In this document: in pieces, positions 11,110 through 21,800 of the stretch
How positions within the stretch are numbered: the first letter of the stretch is position 1
Layout: every line of letters starts with the position of its first letter
Origin: Flectonema sp. DT1601
Taxonomy: Eukaryota; Euglenozoa; Diplonemea; Diplonemida; Diplonemidae
Assembly (NCBI GenBank): GCA_964019425.1
Contig: OZ025790.1
Coordinates: forward strand, 620,001-684,000
Reading direction: 5' to 3'
DNA length: 64,000 nucleotides
Notes under the pieces: generated by a model
Databases searched by the model: none
What the model saw: the letters and a program-made list of their open reading frames with translations, nothing else
Told to the model about the DNA's origin: nothing
Made by a program: the position numbers and the translations under genes

Positions 11110-12745
11110 CTATCCCTGCCTCGCCTCTTCAATATTACCTCCGACTGTTTGACATTCAGCACTCTCTGGGATTGTAACTTGTAGTAGTTCACATGTTTCT
11201 TCTACTGTCGCACCTTCTGGAGGAGAGAATCCAAGTTGAGAAGAGTTCTGATTGAATCCAACTTCAGAGAACATATCCGCAATTGAGGGACAGGAGACAA
11301 AGAATCTCGCGAAAGTAATATCACTGCTGTCAACCAACTCTGGCAAACCATCAGCAAGAAATGAACGGACCTTACACGACTCAGAGCTCTTGATGTGGAG
11401 TTTGCTAGAGGCGCAGGTTATGTCGCAATTTTTACAGTTTTCGATTGTGACTTGACTTTTTGAAGCAGCTATGAATATCTGAGAACTACTGCAATTCTTA
11501 ATTAAAGTGTTGTCAACAACATCAGCAACGTAAACTTTTCCATTCACACACTGGACGGAGATATCTTGTCCTCCGATACTGTTAAGTCCTCTCGTTACGG
11601 TTTCACCCTCCACGATAATCGAATTTACTGCTGTTGTTGGCTGCGATACCTTCTTCTTATCTGCCATCTTTGCTCTCAGTGCTGCTACAGTAGCATCTAC
11701 AACAACACCCTCCTTCTCAGAAGTTGGTTGCGTTCCCTTCTTTGGAACTGCTTTTGGTGATCCCTTGCGTGACCACCCGGTTCTGTTTTATTAATTAAAT
11801 AAATGATTTCATCTGAGGCACAAACTCCTCTTGTTTAGAATAAATAAATAAATGATACCTTTCTTCCTCATCTCCAGCAAAGATGTGGCGAACAGGAGTA
11901 ATCGGAGATGGTTTGAGGGAAGCTGTTGGAGGAGTCGAGACATCGATAACTGCTGAGGGAGTTGTTGGTGACGATTGGGCAAATGAAGTTTTCATCATCG
12001 GTGTTCCCATTGAAGAGAATGAATTTCCACCACCCGGATTCGATGTCAACATGTCATCCTCCTCGTCTTGAAGATCACCCCAACTGACATCAGCAGGGAG
12101 AGGTTCAATTACTGAACTCTCTGTTTTAATTGATGGAGAGTTAGCACCTTGTGATTGAGGTCCTTGACTTGGAGAAGTAGCTCCTTGAGTAGGAGAGTTG
12201 CATCCACTGCCACTTTCTAAAGGTTTAGTCAGACCAGGAACTGGATTACATAAAAGCTGTTCAGTACTGTTACTACTATCACCTGCTCTGCTATAAGTTG
12301 GTGCGTTAGGATTTAGAGGAGTGGAGTAGGAAGTGCGAGGAGGTACTCGTCCGAAATCCCAGTCACCATTCGTGTTAGGAGGTGGCTGGCGAGTGGGGTG
12401 TTGAAAGTGAGGAGGTGGAGTACGTTGAGGTGGAGGAGGTCCCCATCGATAACCTGCTGGACTATGAGTAAGAGGATTGTGAGAATGTAGTCCCGAGTGA
12501 GAAGTCGGAGGCGCACTTCTTTGCATGTGCGACTTTCTAGGATGCTGTGGCTGAGGTGGAGGAGGAGCAGAGTTTACTTCATAAGGTGAGTGTTGATGTT
12601 GACTCTGAGGTGGCTGTGGTGGTGGTACCCACGCAGCTCCTTGTCCCCGATACCCACCACTACCTCCATAACTACCATACCCTCCATACACTTGTGGCGG
12701 ACCCTTTTGAGATCTCTTTTGAAATCCGTCGTAAGCCATTGCCAT
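11110..12745 (-). CDS. Cyclase-associated protein (CAP)-like actin-binding protein, two exons
   Basis: Exon 1 is 12745-11859 and exon 2 is 11782-11110, about 519 residues; the intron starts GTATCA and ends AATAAAACAG. The first 295 residues are low complexity, rich in Pro, Gln, Gly, Ser and His, with poly-Pro stretches. The C-terminal part (about residues 345-490) shows the beta-helical C-CAP/CARP pattern: short strands with repeated Val/Ile and polar turns (VYVADVVDNTLIKNCSSSQ, then VTIENCKNCDITCASSKLHI). In CAP/Srv2 this domain binds actin monomers and promotes nucleotide exchange. The usual N-terminal helical folded domain is absent, as in some protist CAPs. Tubulin cofactor C shares the same fold and is the main alternative. 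Without the splice the C-CAP part would be a separate 185-residue ORF; the joined frame argues for one protein. Confidence 0.65.
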
Positions 12746-13046
12746 TCTTAAAACTGTTTTATATTACCGAAGTGTGTCTTTGCTTTCAATACGAGTTATT
12801 CGATGAGTAAGATTGACTCACTGCAATAACATATTCTCAAACCTGTGACGGGAAATTAATTATATATTCAGCGAACACAACCAGTAGTATTTCCAAAACA
12901 GTCGTATTCATAATATTATGTTATTATAATCCGAGTGGGGGGGGTGAGAGGAACTTAACCACAATTCCATTTATAATAATAAAATCTATCTACGAATACA
13001 TAATTATTTGTGTTATCTAATTTAAGTAATTATATCTGTGAGATCT
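12746..13046. other. Short intergenic region, no gene seen
   Basis: AT-rich DNA with a short G run near 12940. It presumably holds the splice-acceptor region of the CAP-like gene and the 3' UTR of its upstream neighbour. Confidence 0.45.
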
Positions 13047-14309
13047 CTATGTAGTATCTATTCCAGCGTTAACAGCAAGTCCTCGTAGAGTAGCAGCAAC
13101 ACCCTGAAGTTGTTTTTGAGCCTGTTCTTGAAGTACTTGAATTCGTTGATAATCTTCCGAACTTCGAGATGTAGAACGAGACTTCTCTCTAGCAGTAGAA
13201 GACAGAGGTATATTAAGAGGAATTGTACGAAGTGGAGGAGAGAGAGCAGCAGCAGGATCAGCCACAGCAAGAACAGGACCAGTCCCAGGAAGTACATTAT
13301 AATCAACACTCGTTGTGAGAGAATCAAGAAGTGTTGTTACTCCTTTTGACAATTCATCCCTCAAGGCTACTTTTAGAACCGCAGCGTGATTCTCATTCAC
13401 AAACAATCCGTTATCAAGTGGTACTGATCTACTCAACCTTTGATAGACTAAGGTAATTCTATTTTTTAAATCTGCTGACAGGGTTGTTATTTGATGTAAT
13501 TGTTTAAGTAGAGATTCTTCTTCTTTAGCTGCTGCGAGAGCGATGTGTTGAGAGTCGTCTGATTGAAGTTTCATTGAGGCGGCGTGGTTTCCAGTATCAA
13601 TGGACCACTTCTTTTGAAATTTAAGTGAAGTAGTCAACATTTCCATCGCATGACAAGCATTTAATGATTTGATTAATCCTTCCTGTTCCAACTCAGTGTT
13701 ATTACGAGCTAACGTCCTGACGGTATTCTCCAACGAACAGATGTCATAACGAAGACCGTCATCAGCAGCAACAATAGAACTTGGATCACTGTAGGCATTC
13801 TGAAGTTGTAATATTTTATGTTGTTGTTCTCTAATCCACGCGGTCTGTGTTGGAATTGTTCTGTCTAATCGAGAGAGTCCCAACTCAAGTGAAAGTCTGT
13901 CTTCTTCAACTGACTTTAGGATTTCATTAAGTGACTCTTCAGTGTTTATAAGAAGCCGAAGTTCTTGACTCATCACATCTGCAGTTCGATCTTCTTTTGA
14001 TCGAAGAAAAGCTGCCGCTTCTTCCGCATGAATTATTTTAATTTCATCAATAGGAAGTGATTCCAACGCTAGCGTATTGTCTTCAAGCATGTTAGTTAAA
14101 TGTGTTGGTAGGGATATCTCTTCAGTGTTTTCATCTGTTGATTTACTTCTTCCATTTATCGGATTAAATCTCGTCTCTAAGTAATTATTAAACATCTCAT
14201 TAGCTTCTCTCTCTGCGCTCTCAGAGTCGTAGAAATTCATTGAAGCTGCTGAGGTAGTAGTCCCCTGTTTAACTATTCGAGTTGGGGACATAGTACCTTC
14301 GGGATGCAT
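13047..14309 (-). CDS. Coiled-coil protein of unknown function
   Basis: 420 residues in one exon. The middle (about residues 80-310) is almost entirely helical and charged, with heptad-like Leu/Ile spacing, consistent with coiled coil. The C-terminal 90 residues contain a Pro-rich stretch, a Ser/Arg patch (SRSTSRSSEDYQR) and a final Gln-rich helix. No enzyme motif, membrane segment or signal peptide. The start is supported by a CAG 18 bases upstream after a strong pyrimidine tract. A cytoskeletal or flagellar structural role is plausible only by composition. Confidence 0.7.
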   Translation of the reverse strand: MHPEGTMSPTRIVKQGTTTSAASMNFYDSESAEREANEMFNNYLETRFNPINGRSKSTDENTEEISLPTHLTNMLEDNTLALESLPIDEIKIIHAEEAAAFLRSKEDRTADVMSQELRLLINTEESLNEILKSVEEDRLSLELGLSRLDRTIPTQTAWIREQQHKILQLQNAYSDPSSIVAADDGLRYDICSLENTVRTLARNNTELEQEGLIKSLNACHAMEMLTTSLKFQKKWSIDTGNHAASMKLQSDDSQHIALAAAKEEESLLKQLHQITTLSADLKNRITLVYQRLSRSVPLDNGLFVNENHAAVLKVALRDELSKGVTTLLDSLTTSVDYNVLPGTGPVLAVADPAAALSPPLRTIPLNIPLSSTAREKSRSTSRSSEDYQRIQVLQEQAQKQLQGVAATLRGLAVNAGIDTT

Positions 14310-14353
14310 AGTTCGTGTGGTGGCTCACTGAAACAATGAGGGAGAAAAAAATT

Positions 14354-14384
<31 letters not shown>

Positions 14385-15171
14385 CCAAAAAAATAGCATC
14401 AAATGTCGATCATTATAAAAAAAGTAATGAAAAGAGTTTTTTGCTGTTAACCTGTTAACGTGTAGAACTTAAAAAAGGTGTTTAGTATCTTCAGTCTCAA
14501 CAATGTGCCGTACCAGTACAGATATTTTGTAAGGATTCGCTGTTGGAATCTCAGATTATTCGATGATATATTTCGCAACAGAAAGTTTTCCTTTTCCTTT
14601 TTTTTTTTTTTTTTTTTTTGTGTCTCCAAGTGATTCCTTGAACTAAGAGAAAGTTCTCCCCGACAACTAATCAATTGCAGTCCGTTTGTTTTTTATCCTC
14701 CAACGAGCTGCGGGGATGACAACGGCAGAACGAAAGCTTTTTAACTGCAGCTTCTTCTGTACGAAGACTATGAAAAAAAAAAAAAAATAAATAAAAATAA
14801 AAAGTGAAGAAACCGAAGGGGAAAAAGCCTTTCTCAAGTTTTCCTTTTTTTTCATTTATAGTCACAAGACCAATCACGGATCAGTACCAGAAGCTTTAGA
14901 AAGGCGTTTCAATTCAATTCAACTTCGATAAAAAGAAGAAGTTCTTATGTTCGCGTGCAATGAACAGGGAGCTCAACGTCACTCAATTGTTGAAATCTCA
15001 GTCTCGAAGATTCTACAATTATATTTTGAAAAAAAAAAAAAAAAAACGAAAAATTGAAAATCTGCAAAAAAAAAAAAAAAAAAAAAAAAAGGCGAGACTG
15101 AGCACCCACTGATGCTTCTCTCAGTAAGATGACTCATACGACGTGTACTCAGACGAAAAAATAGAATAAAA
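14310..15171. other. Intergenic, rich in A/T homopolymers
   Basis: Long T runs near 14357-14383 and 14600-14620 and A runs near 14771-14785, 15029-15046 and 15068-15090. ORFs on both strands here are homopolymer artefacts. Confidence 0.5.
14328..14360 (-). promoter_or_regulatory. Predicted trans-splice acceptor of the coiled-coil gene
   Basis: Minus strand reads TTTTTTTCTCCCTCATTG then TTTCAG, 18 bases before the ATG at 14309. Confidence 0.55.
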
Positions 15172-16060
15172 TTAACTATAACCTCGACCACTAGAAGATG
15201 GAAGTAGTATCGAAACTATTTTATGTGAAAGAGATAATATTCTAAAAGTGAAATGGGGTCTTCCCATATCATCAGCTCTCACAGCAGCTGTTGCCGACGT
15301 AGACACAGCTAGAACTATAAAATGAATAAACAAACCACTGCAATCTGATAACAATAACCGTTTTGACAACCACTTTACTATAAGAAGTGATGGGGCTGAA
15401 AATCCACAGAAGTAGGGAATACGTCTGTCTAAGAATTGTGATTTCAGTCCTCGAGTTACGATGTTCATTCTATCTAATCTTGAAGAGTGACATAAGAAAG
15501 CGAAGACTAAACACTCAACACAAGTAGCAATCACTTCAATAAGAATAATATAATTCCCTAATTCTGTTCTCTTAGTTAGTTCACGTAGTCCCCAAATAAT
15601 AAATAACGGTATCGACATTGTCAATGAATCACTTGTGACTGTTGTAAGCTTCCCAGATACGAATAGTGTTCTGTAATCCCAGGCACCAACACCAACAATT
15701 CCTTGAGACTGTTGAAAGGCTTCAGAGAATAGTTGATCTTGCCAAACCTGTTTTTTTTTTTTTTTGATATCATAAAATTAAATAAAAAACTAATCGACAA
15801 CCCCCTTATAACAATTAACATACGAAGGTAATCGGTGCCGCTATCGTCATAATCAAAAGAGGAGTGAAGAGATCCGGAACAGCTGCTACCACTCCAACTG
15901 CTGGCACAGATGAGATGATCAGCCCCAGAAGACTAACGAGGAAGGAACTCTTTAAAAGGAGCCCCAGAAACAATCCAACATTCAGCCCATGTTGCACCCC
16001 GTCGAGTAAGTATCCGAATTGACGAGCGACTGCCAGCCATTTAGTGCGCCCGAAGCTCAT
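15172..16060 (-). CDS. Multi-pass membrane protein of unknown function, two exons
   Basis: Exon 1 is 16060-15824 and exon 2 is 15747-15172, about 270 residues. The intron (15823-15748) starts GTATGT and ends in a run of A followed by CAG. The join is in frame and explains two adjacent ORFs. Hydrophobic segments at about residues 27-47, 48-66, 67-80, 122-135, 146-165 and 225-240 suggest four to six membrane passes. The first exon begins MSFGRTKWLAVARQFGYLLD, a short amphipathic N-terminus without a clear signal peptide. Size and layout resemble peroxisomal or glycosomal membrane proteins of the PEX11/GIM5 type, but I see no decisive motif, so the family is left open. Confidence 0.6.
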
Positions 16061-16073
16061 TTGAGTGTTCCAA

Positions 16074-16097
16074 CTGCTGTAGTAAAATAGAAGTCAC
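16074..16097 (-). promoter_or_regulatory. Predicted trans-splice acceptor (tandem CAGCAG) of the membrane protein gene
   Basis: Minus strand reads CTTCTATTTTACTACAGCAG about 15 bases before the ATG at 16060. Two successive CAGs could give alternative 5' ends. Confidence 0.45.
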
Positions 16098-16289
16098 ACT
16101 GCTGTACGATCTCAGAGAATATTTAAATTGAGAAAAAGAGTAGGACACGCATATTATTATCTGTTGAGGGGAACATAAGAAATAAATAGTTTCAAAACAT
16201 TAATAACATAATAAGCAATGCGAGATGGTACGCAACATAAGACTGCGTAAGGTAATAAGAAAGTGAAGATGGGGAGGGAGGTTGTCAGG

Positions 16290-18728
16290 TTAAGAAGGAT
16301 CTTTCTTCTTCTCAAGTAGTTTATGCAACACGGTGGGTGAGATGCCGATGCTCCTCTTCGGACGTTTCAATACGGGAGTTTGGTAGCCCAGCATTCGATC
16401 AAATTGACTCATCGTAGTCGTTTCAACTTTTTGATTTTCCACCTCCATCACCTCCTTACCGCGATCACTATCACTTTCTTCTTTAGAAGATTGCCGCAAT
16501 GGAGGAGGAGGAGGAAGACGAGTCCGTTTTTGCATCCGTTGCTTCCGCAATTTTGTCATCTTCAGTTTCCACGCCTCTCTATTAATATTTCTAACCTCAA
16601 CATGTAGTAATGACTTCCTACAAGTACCACAATATGGATTAGAGTAGTCAAGAGCAAGAGCTTTACTAATACACGAAATGTGATAACAATGGCCACAAGA
16701 TAAAGTATAAATATCAATCTTAAGTTCTTCTAGACAGATTAAACATTCCCGTTGAGTATTTTCCGTGTGAATGAATGAAATATTTTGATTACCTTCACTG
16801 TTGTCGGTGATTTCTTTTATTGGAATGACAGGAGTTGAGTTCTTAGGAATTGTCTCCAATTTATTTTGAAGACTGAATGAAGGAATAGAAGTAATATTTG
16901 GATTGCAGGATGTTGTTTTGCTTGAGTTTTCAATCCTCAGGATGGGTTCCTCTGAGGGGCTCTCTGTTGGTTGCTTACTTTCTTGTGAAGGGACAGTATG
17001 AGATTCAGGTTTATTGTGATCATTATTTTCATTCTCATCCTCAACAAGATATACTCTCTCTTCACACAACTGTTGATTAGATTCCGTGACGTCATCATCT
17101 GGACTACGACGAGGGATGTTATTATGTTGTTGAGATTCTCTGATGTCAATACGCTTTTGATTTGATGAATCTTTTGATTGTTGGTCATTACTCAACACGT
17201 CATCTTCCTTAACAGTTGGTTCTAACTTCTCTGTGGTAGTCGAATGTGATGAACTTTCAACTAAAGTAACATCACTGATATTATGTACTTCTGTTGTCGT
17301 ATTTCTTATTGAATTAGATGTCCTTCTAGTGACTGACGGCTGTCGAGTAGTTATCTGACTGCTGTCAACGTCGCCTTCTCTGCTGACGTCATCTTCACAA
17401 ACTTCGAGGTGTTGTTTTTTCATCAGATCATTTGTTGTACGCGAACAACGTTTTCCAAAATATCTTAAATATGGACCGCAATCTGTTTTCAAAAGTTGTG
17501 CCGTCGGTAGTTGTTCAGGTTCTGGAACCTCAGATAGGTGAGTCCTCGGAGGGGTGTTGGAAAGTATTTTTATTTTATTTTCTGGAATATGATCTGTTTC
17601 ACCATCCCACTCTGGTTCTGTTTCCAGTGTCGGTATTTCTTTAGAATTCTGAAGTCTCAGTTGATCAGCCGTCTGCTGAATGTTATTTATGAATGGCTCT
17701 GATACGGACTGTGAACACCTTCTCAGAAGTTCTTCAGTTCTCTCTGTTGAATTCTTTAATTTATTTTCGTGTTGTGGCTGTTCTGACTTTGATGGAAGTG
17801 GTGCTGTCGATTCAGAACAGTCAAACACATTCTTCATCACTTCCTCTGGTGGTTGAGGTTTACTATTTTGGTGCTCTGATTCTAATGTCTCTTTCAGTAT
17901 TGAATTACTAGAATCTCGTACCTCAACAGATGAAGAAGATGATTTACTTTTTGAATGGAATCCGTTCTGTTGTTGAGCTGACTGGTCGCCAGCAGATGTT
18001 TCTTTCAATTCGATCTGAGTTCCCATTTGTTGAATTCCTTCGACGGACTTCACAACCGACACTTCCAAAGGTGAGTGAGAAGTAGTCTTCTCAAGTGTTG
18101 GGGAACTGTCTGTTTGTTGATCTGACAGATTGACGGCTGCTAATTCCAACTTCCCGACATCATCATGAACTCCAAGACAGGAACGAATAGACGGAGACTT
18201 CAACCGTTGTGATGTCGTAGAAGAGTAACGTTGAGTCCCAAAACTGTGACCGTCGGAGTGAAGATTCTCTACTTCGACTGACTTCTCAAGTGAGTGTCGT
18301 CTGTCGGATATTACTTTTAGATTGAGCATCTGGTGTGTTCCTGCAGTGGTGGTGTTGCTGGTGATTTCACTCTTGTCGTTCATCAGTAGAACATGTTGTT
18401 GGGTAACAGAACCTTCAGTAGTCTTCTCACTCCCCAGAGATCCTTTCTTAACTGACTCTAAGGAAGTGTTGACGTCCTCAGCAGTTGCGCCAACAACTAC
18501 AAGAAGAGGAGTGACTGGTCTCTCTGAAGTTCCACAATCAGATTGATCATCTCGCACACAACGAGATGAATTGTTATTTAAATAAATTATTTTCTCATCA
18601 GATGGAAGTGAAGTTTCTCGAAGTCCCCGAACTACCTCCGTCAGGTCCTTTAGACTTCCTTCCAACCTGGTTAACCTTTCCGCACTGATGCTTACGATTG
18701 AAAGTATTTCCTTAACAAGATTGTCCAT
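16290..18728 (-). CDS. RING-finger protein (putative E3 ubiquitin ligase)
   Basis: 812 residues, one exon. A RING domain lies near the C-terminus (residues 662-703): C-x2-C, about a dozen residues, LSCGH, then CYHISC and finally CGTC, which gives all eight zinc ligands in a C3-H-H-C3 (RING-H2-like) order. Family knowledge: such domains recruit E2 ubiquitin-conjugating enzymes. The N-terminal 30 residues look like a short helical segment (MDNLVKEILSIVSISAERLT). The long middle is Ser/Thr/Glu/Gln-rich and probably disordered. Past the RING there is a basic helix (KLKMTKLRKQRMQKR), a run of seven prolines broken by one leucine, and a Lys-rich end. No membrane segment. The substrate is unknown. 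Confidence 0.75.
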   Translation of the reverse strand: MDNLVKEILSIVSISAERLTRLEGSLKDLTEVVRGLRETSLPSDEKIIYLNNNSSRCVRDDQSDCGTSERPVTPLLVVVGATAEDVNTSLESVKKGSLGSEKTTEGSVTQQHVLLMNDKSEITSNTTTAGTHQMLNLKVISDRRHSLEKSVEVENLHSDGHSFGTQRYSSTTSQRLKSPSIRSCLGVHDDVGKLELAAVNLSDQQTDSSPTLEKTTSHSPLEVSVVKSVEGIQQMGTQIELKETSAGDQSAQQQNGFHSKSKSSSSSVEVRDSSNSILKETLESEHQNSKPQPPEEVMKNVFDCSESTAPLPSKSEQPQHENKLKNSTERTEELLRRCSQSVSEPFINNIQQTADQLRLQNSKEIPTLETEPEWDGETDHIPENKIKILSNTPPRTHLSEVPEPEQLPTAQLLKTDCGPYLRYFGKRCSRTTNDLMKKQHLEVCEDDVSREGDVDSSQITTRQPSVTRRTSNSIRNTTTEVHNISDVTLVESSSHSTTTEKLEPTVKEDDVLSNDQQSKDSSNQKRIDIRESQQHNNIPRRSPDDDVTESNQQLCEERVYLVEDENENNDHNKPESHTVPSQESKQPTESPSEEPILRIENSSKTTSCNPNITSIPSFSLQNKLETIPKNSTPVIPIKEITDNSEGNQNISFIHTENTQRECLICLEELKIDIYTLSCGHCYHISCISKALALDYSNPYCGTCRKSLLHVEVRNINREAWKLKMTKLRKQRMQKRTRLPPPPPLRQSSKEESDSDRGKEVMEVENQKVETTTMSQFDRMLGYQTPVLKRPKRSIGISPTVLHKLLEKKKDPS

Positions 18729-19052
18729 CAGAGGTTGTGTTGTGTTTAGAATTTAATTTATTACTCTCCGCCCCACTCCATCTGTGTGAGTCCTGTCGGG
18801 TTAGAATTATTTATTTATTCCGCAACAGTGTTCATGTTCACAACAGACACAGCGAATTCCCAAAGAACACTGGCTTGGGTAAGTTCAAACTCTCAGAGAG
18901 AGCCTTCATTGTATCGAAAGATTTCTCAGTTAAATATTAATAATAAAATAGTAAAACAAAACAGAATTGGTACCCAGGAGGAGGGTACAGATGTTTCGGA
19001 GACAAAATCAGAAACAAAATCAAATACGAAGTAAAAATACAAAAGGAACACA
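18729..19052. other. Intergenic region, no gene seen
   Basis: No supported gene. Small plus-strand ORFs are not backed by any composition or motif. Confidence 0.45.
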
Positions 19053-21062
19053 TCAGTTCCCTTGTTCTTGGCGTTTCTTCGCAAGTTTAGCAGCAAGTTC
19101 ATCCATCACACTCATCGGACCAGATGGAGGCTTCTTCGTGGTTGCCTTCGAAGCATTGTCATCCTTAACAACTTTTTTTAGTTTAAAACCACCAGCACTT
19201 ATTGCAGCAAAGAGTTCGTTGTGAGCACCACCTCCTCCTCCTCCAGAAGGTTTTGCTGCACCACCTCCAGAACTTGAAGGAGGAAGTGGAGGAGGTTTAC
19301 TCACAGGCGCCTTCCACCCAGCGGGTGGTGGCGGTGGTGGAGGAGGAATCCCCTTCCCACCAGGTGGGGGTGGAGGAACACCGCCTCCGCCGGGTGGCGG
19401 TGGGGGTGCTCTGCCAGCTGGGGGAGGTGGTGCGACACCTACAGGTGGTGGGGGTGCGACCCTTGTTGGTGGAGGCGGAGGCGCACCTCTCACAGGTGGA
19501 GGCGGTGGAACACTTCCCACAGTTGGTGGCGGCGGTGGGATATTTTTCACAGCTGCCGGTGGCGGAGCTCCACTTCCCGCTGGTTGTATCGGAGGCGGTG
19601 CGACGCTCCTCGCAGCTGGTGGCGGAGGCGGAACCCCGCTTCCCACAATCGGAGGCGGTGCGACAACCCTCGCTGGTGGAGGTGGCGGAACAGGTGCTGC
19701 TGCTGCTGCTTGTGAAGGTTGCGGTAGAGGAACACACTTTGAAGGAGGCGGCGGAAGACTATTTACGGGTGGAGGCGGCACACCCGCAGCAGATGGCGGA
19801 ACAGTTTTTGGAACAGCAGCTGGTGGAAGTATCTCCGCAGGTGCTGTGAGAGGTTTCACAACAGCAGCAGATGGTTTCAGAGGGATGATGTCAGACGGAG
19901 GAACCGCAGCGGTCGTTGTGGGAAAAGTAACTGGTGGCGGCGGTGCAGAATTTACTGAACCCTGAGTAGGTTTAATCGGCTGCGTTGGTTGAGTGTTCGC
20001 TACTGGTTGAGGAACAGGTGAGGTTTGCTTTACAGTTGTAGGCGCTGGGTCATCCCACCAATCATCAGAGTCCTCATCTGCTGTTTGTTTAGAGGGTGTT
20101 GGAGCTCCACCAACAGGAGTGTTGCTATCGATTCCTTTTATAACACTTGGTGGAGAACTCTGAACTCCAAAAGCAGGAAATTGAACATCACTTTCATTAT
20201 CGGTTGGGCTGTCGAGGTTACTAAAAAACGGAAATGCCGAAGTAGCCATCTCAACAACGGGTGCTGTTGCTGAATTCGGAGGAACGTTTTTCGAGGCAGT
20301 CGGAGGGGTATCAGACATGAAGAAATTAATACCACCACCACCACTTTCACCGCCACCACTTGCAGTGCTTTTAGGTGTCTCAAGACCTTCTTTAGTTGGT
20401 GAAGCAAGTGAAGCAGGTGTGGGAGACAATGTCTTGAACAAATCTACTGCAGGAGGAGGAGACTCGATTTTTTCGCTACTTTTTACAGATTCTGGAGTCT
20501 GTTCTGCGACAGCATCTGAAACAGGACTCTTACTAAATAAAGATTGCGGTGCTGAAACTGGTGTCCCAAGTGATTGTTTCTCTGACACTATTCTCCTTAA
20601 AGGAGTAGCAGGTCCCATTCCCTGCATCACTTCAGGAAGTTTCGTAGCAGTGAAATCACTCAAATCTTTCCTTCTAACAACTCTTCTCCTTGCGATTGGA
20701 GTAACAATTTCGAAGGATTTCTGTTCAGGAACACTCTTCATGTAGGATGGAACTTGCAGATAATCGACACCTCCTTTAACACGAATATTGTGAAGCTCTT
20801 GGTCTATTGATTGAGTCATTAAGATGACTTCACGTAGTTTACCATGATGTAAATTATTAACCTCATTCAGTACTTCCTTACCAATAACTCCAATGTGATA
20901 TGTTAAGTGAGGTGCTGCCTTCTCAGCATAGTCATGGAGGGATGAAAACATCTTAGCTCCACAGTCTTTTTTTACTTCACTCTTTCCCCATTCGACGATC
21001 GCATCTAACTTTTCACGTGTTGCTTTGAGACCTTTAAATGCTTCGGTAGTCTTGTTTGTCAT
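19053..21062 (-). CDS. Proline-rich WH2-domain protein (actin regulator)
   Basis: 669 residues, one exon. Residues 1-100 are helical with no long low-complexity stretch (AFKGLKATREKLDAIVEWGK, later EVNNLHHGKLREVI). A Ser/Thr/Pro linker follows to about 400. Residues 400-605 are dominated by repeated poly-Pro blocks of 4 to 9 residues separated by Ala, Val and Gly, typical profilin and SH3 ligands. The end carries a WH2-like actin-binding motif (HNELFAAISAGGFKLKKV, from about residue 614) and a second short Met-rich helix (MSVMDELAAKLAKK). An acidic Arp2/3-binding tail is not visible, so WIP/verprolin-like is a closer analogy than WASP/SCAR; that assignment is inferred. The GC-rich plus-strand ORFs across 19.2-20.4 kb are shadows of the proline repeats. 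Confidence 0.7.
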   Translation of the reverse strand: MTNKTTEAFKGLKATREKLDAIVEWGKSEVKKDCGAKMFSSLHDYAEKAAPHLTYHIGVIGKEVLNEVNNLHHGKLREVILMTQSIDQELHNIRVKGGVDYLQVPSYMKSVPEQKSFEIVTPIARRRVVRRKDLSDFTATKLPEVMQGMGPATPLRRIVSEKQSLGTPVSAPQSLFSKSPVSDAVAEQTPESVKSSEKIESPPPAVDLFKTLSPTPASLASPTKEGLETPKSTASGGGESGGGGINFFMSDTPPTASKNVPPNSATAPVVEMATSAFPFFSNLDSPTDNESDVQFPAFGVQSSPPSVIKGIDSNTPVGGAPTPSKQTADEDSDDWWDDPAPTTVKQTSPVPQPVANTQPTQPIKPTQGSVNSAPPPPVTFPTTTAAVPPSDIIPLKPSAAVVKPLTAPAEILPPAAVPKTVPPSAAGVPPPPVNSLPPPPSKCVPLPQPSQAAAAAPVPPPPPARVVAPPPIVGSGVPPPPPAARSVAPPPIQPAGSGAPPPAAVKNIPPPPPTVGSVPPPPPVRGAPPPPPTRVAPPPPVGVAPPPPAGRAPPPPPGGGGVPPPPPGGKGIPPPPPPPPAGWKAPVSKPPPLPPSSSGGGAAKPSGGGGGGAHNELFAAISAGGFKLKKVVKDDNASKATTKKPPSGPMSVMDELAAKLAKKRQEQGN

Positions 21063-21800
21063 TTCCTTATTAGACTGTCGGAGGTAGAACGAAAAAACAA
21101 ATTAAATTCAACTAATCAACGGAAAAGTCTTTTTTTTTTATAAATATAAATCATAAAAAAGGGAGAGTTAGATAAGGAAGTCCAATACATTGCGTACTGT
21201 GCATCGCTGATACAGCAAACTGGAGAGCATCGGGTTAACTCCCTAGAGCTACGAGGCAACAGCAACAAAAGTCAGAAGTCATCAGTTGCATTGGCAAAAA
21301 AACAAAAGTAAAAAAGAGTTTTGGCTTTATCTTAAATTAGTAACATAACACTTTCTTTTTAATGTTTTATGTGTAATGAAACCCGTGCTGCCAAACATTC
21401 TTTTTTTTTCGTTACAATATTTTGTTTAAAATACAAAAAAACAAAAACAAACAAAAAAAAAGCCAATGTTTTCTGAAATTTTGATATTGTGTTCAAAATG
21501 TAATCACAGAAATATAGAATTCGATGATGGAGTACAACATGGAAAAAATAAAAAAATAAATAAATTAAATAATTGTTGAGAACAGGTCAAGTGTTGTAAT
21601 CGTAGTTGTGAATTGAAAAGAAACAAAACACACTTTATGTCGACAATTACTGGAAAGACAAGAAATACCCATCTCGACACGTAGGGGGTCAAGATTGAAT
21701 GGAGAAAAGAGAGCAAACGGATTCGCGATAATTAAATCACCACAACCAAGAATAAGAAAAGTATATAATCATTTTTTTTAAATTACATCCAACACTCTCC
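21063..21800. other. Intergenic region, no gene seen
   Basis: A/T-rich DNA with runs near 21130, 21400 and 21440-21465. It contains the acceptor of the WH2 gene and no supported ORF. Confidence 0.5.
21075..21105 (-). promoter_or_regulatory. Predicted trans-splice acceptor of the WH2 gene
   Basis: Minus strand reads TTTTTTCGTTCTACCTCCG then ACAG, 12 bases before the ATG at 21062. Confidence 0.55.

Noticed and set aside
19202-20745. GC-rich ORFs opposite the WH2 gene
   Set aside because: Shadows of poly-proline codons (GGT/GGA repeats on the other strand).
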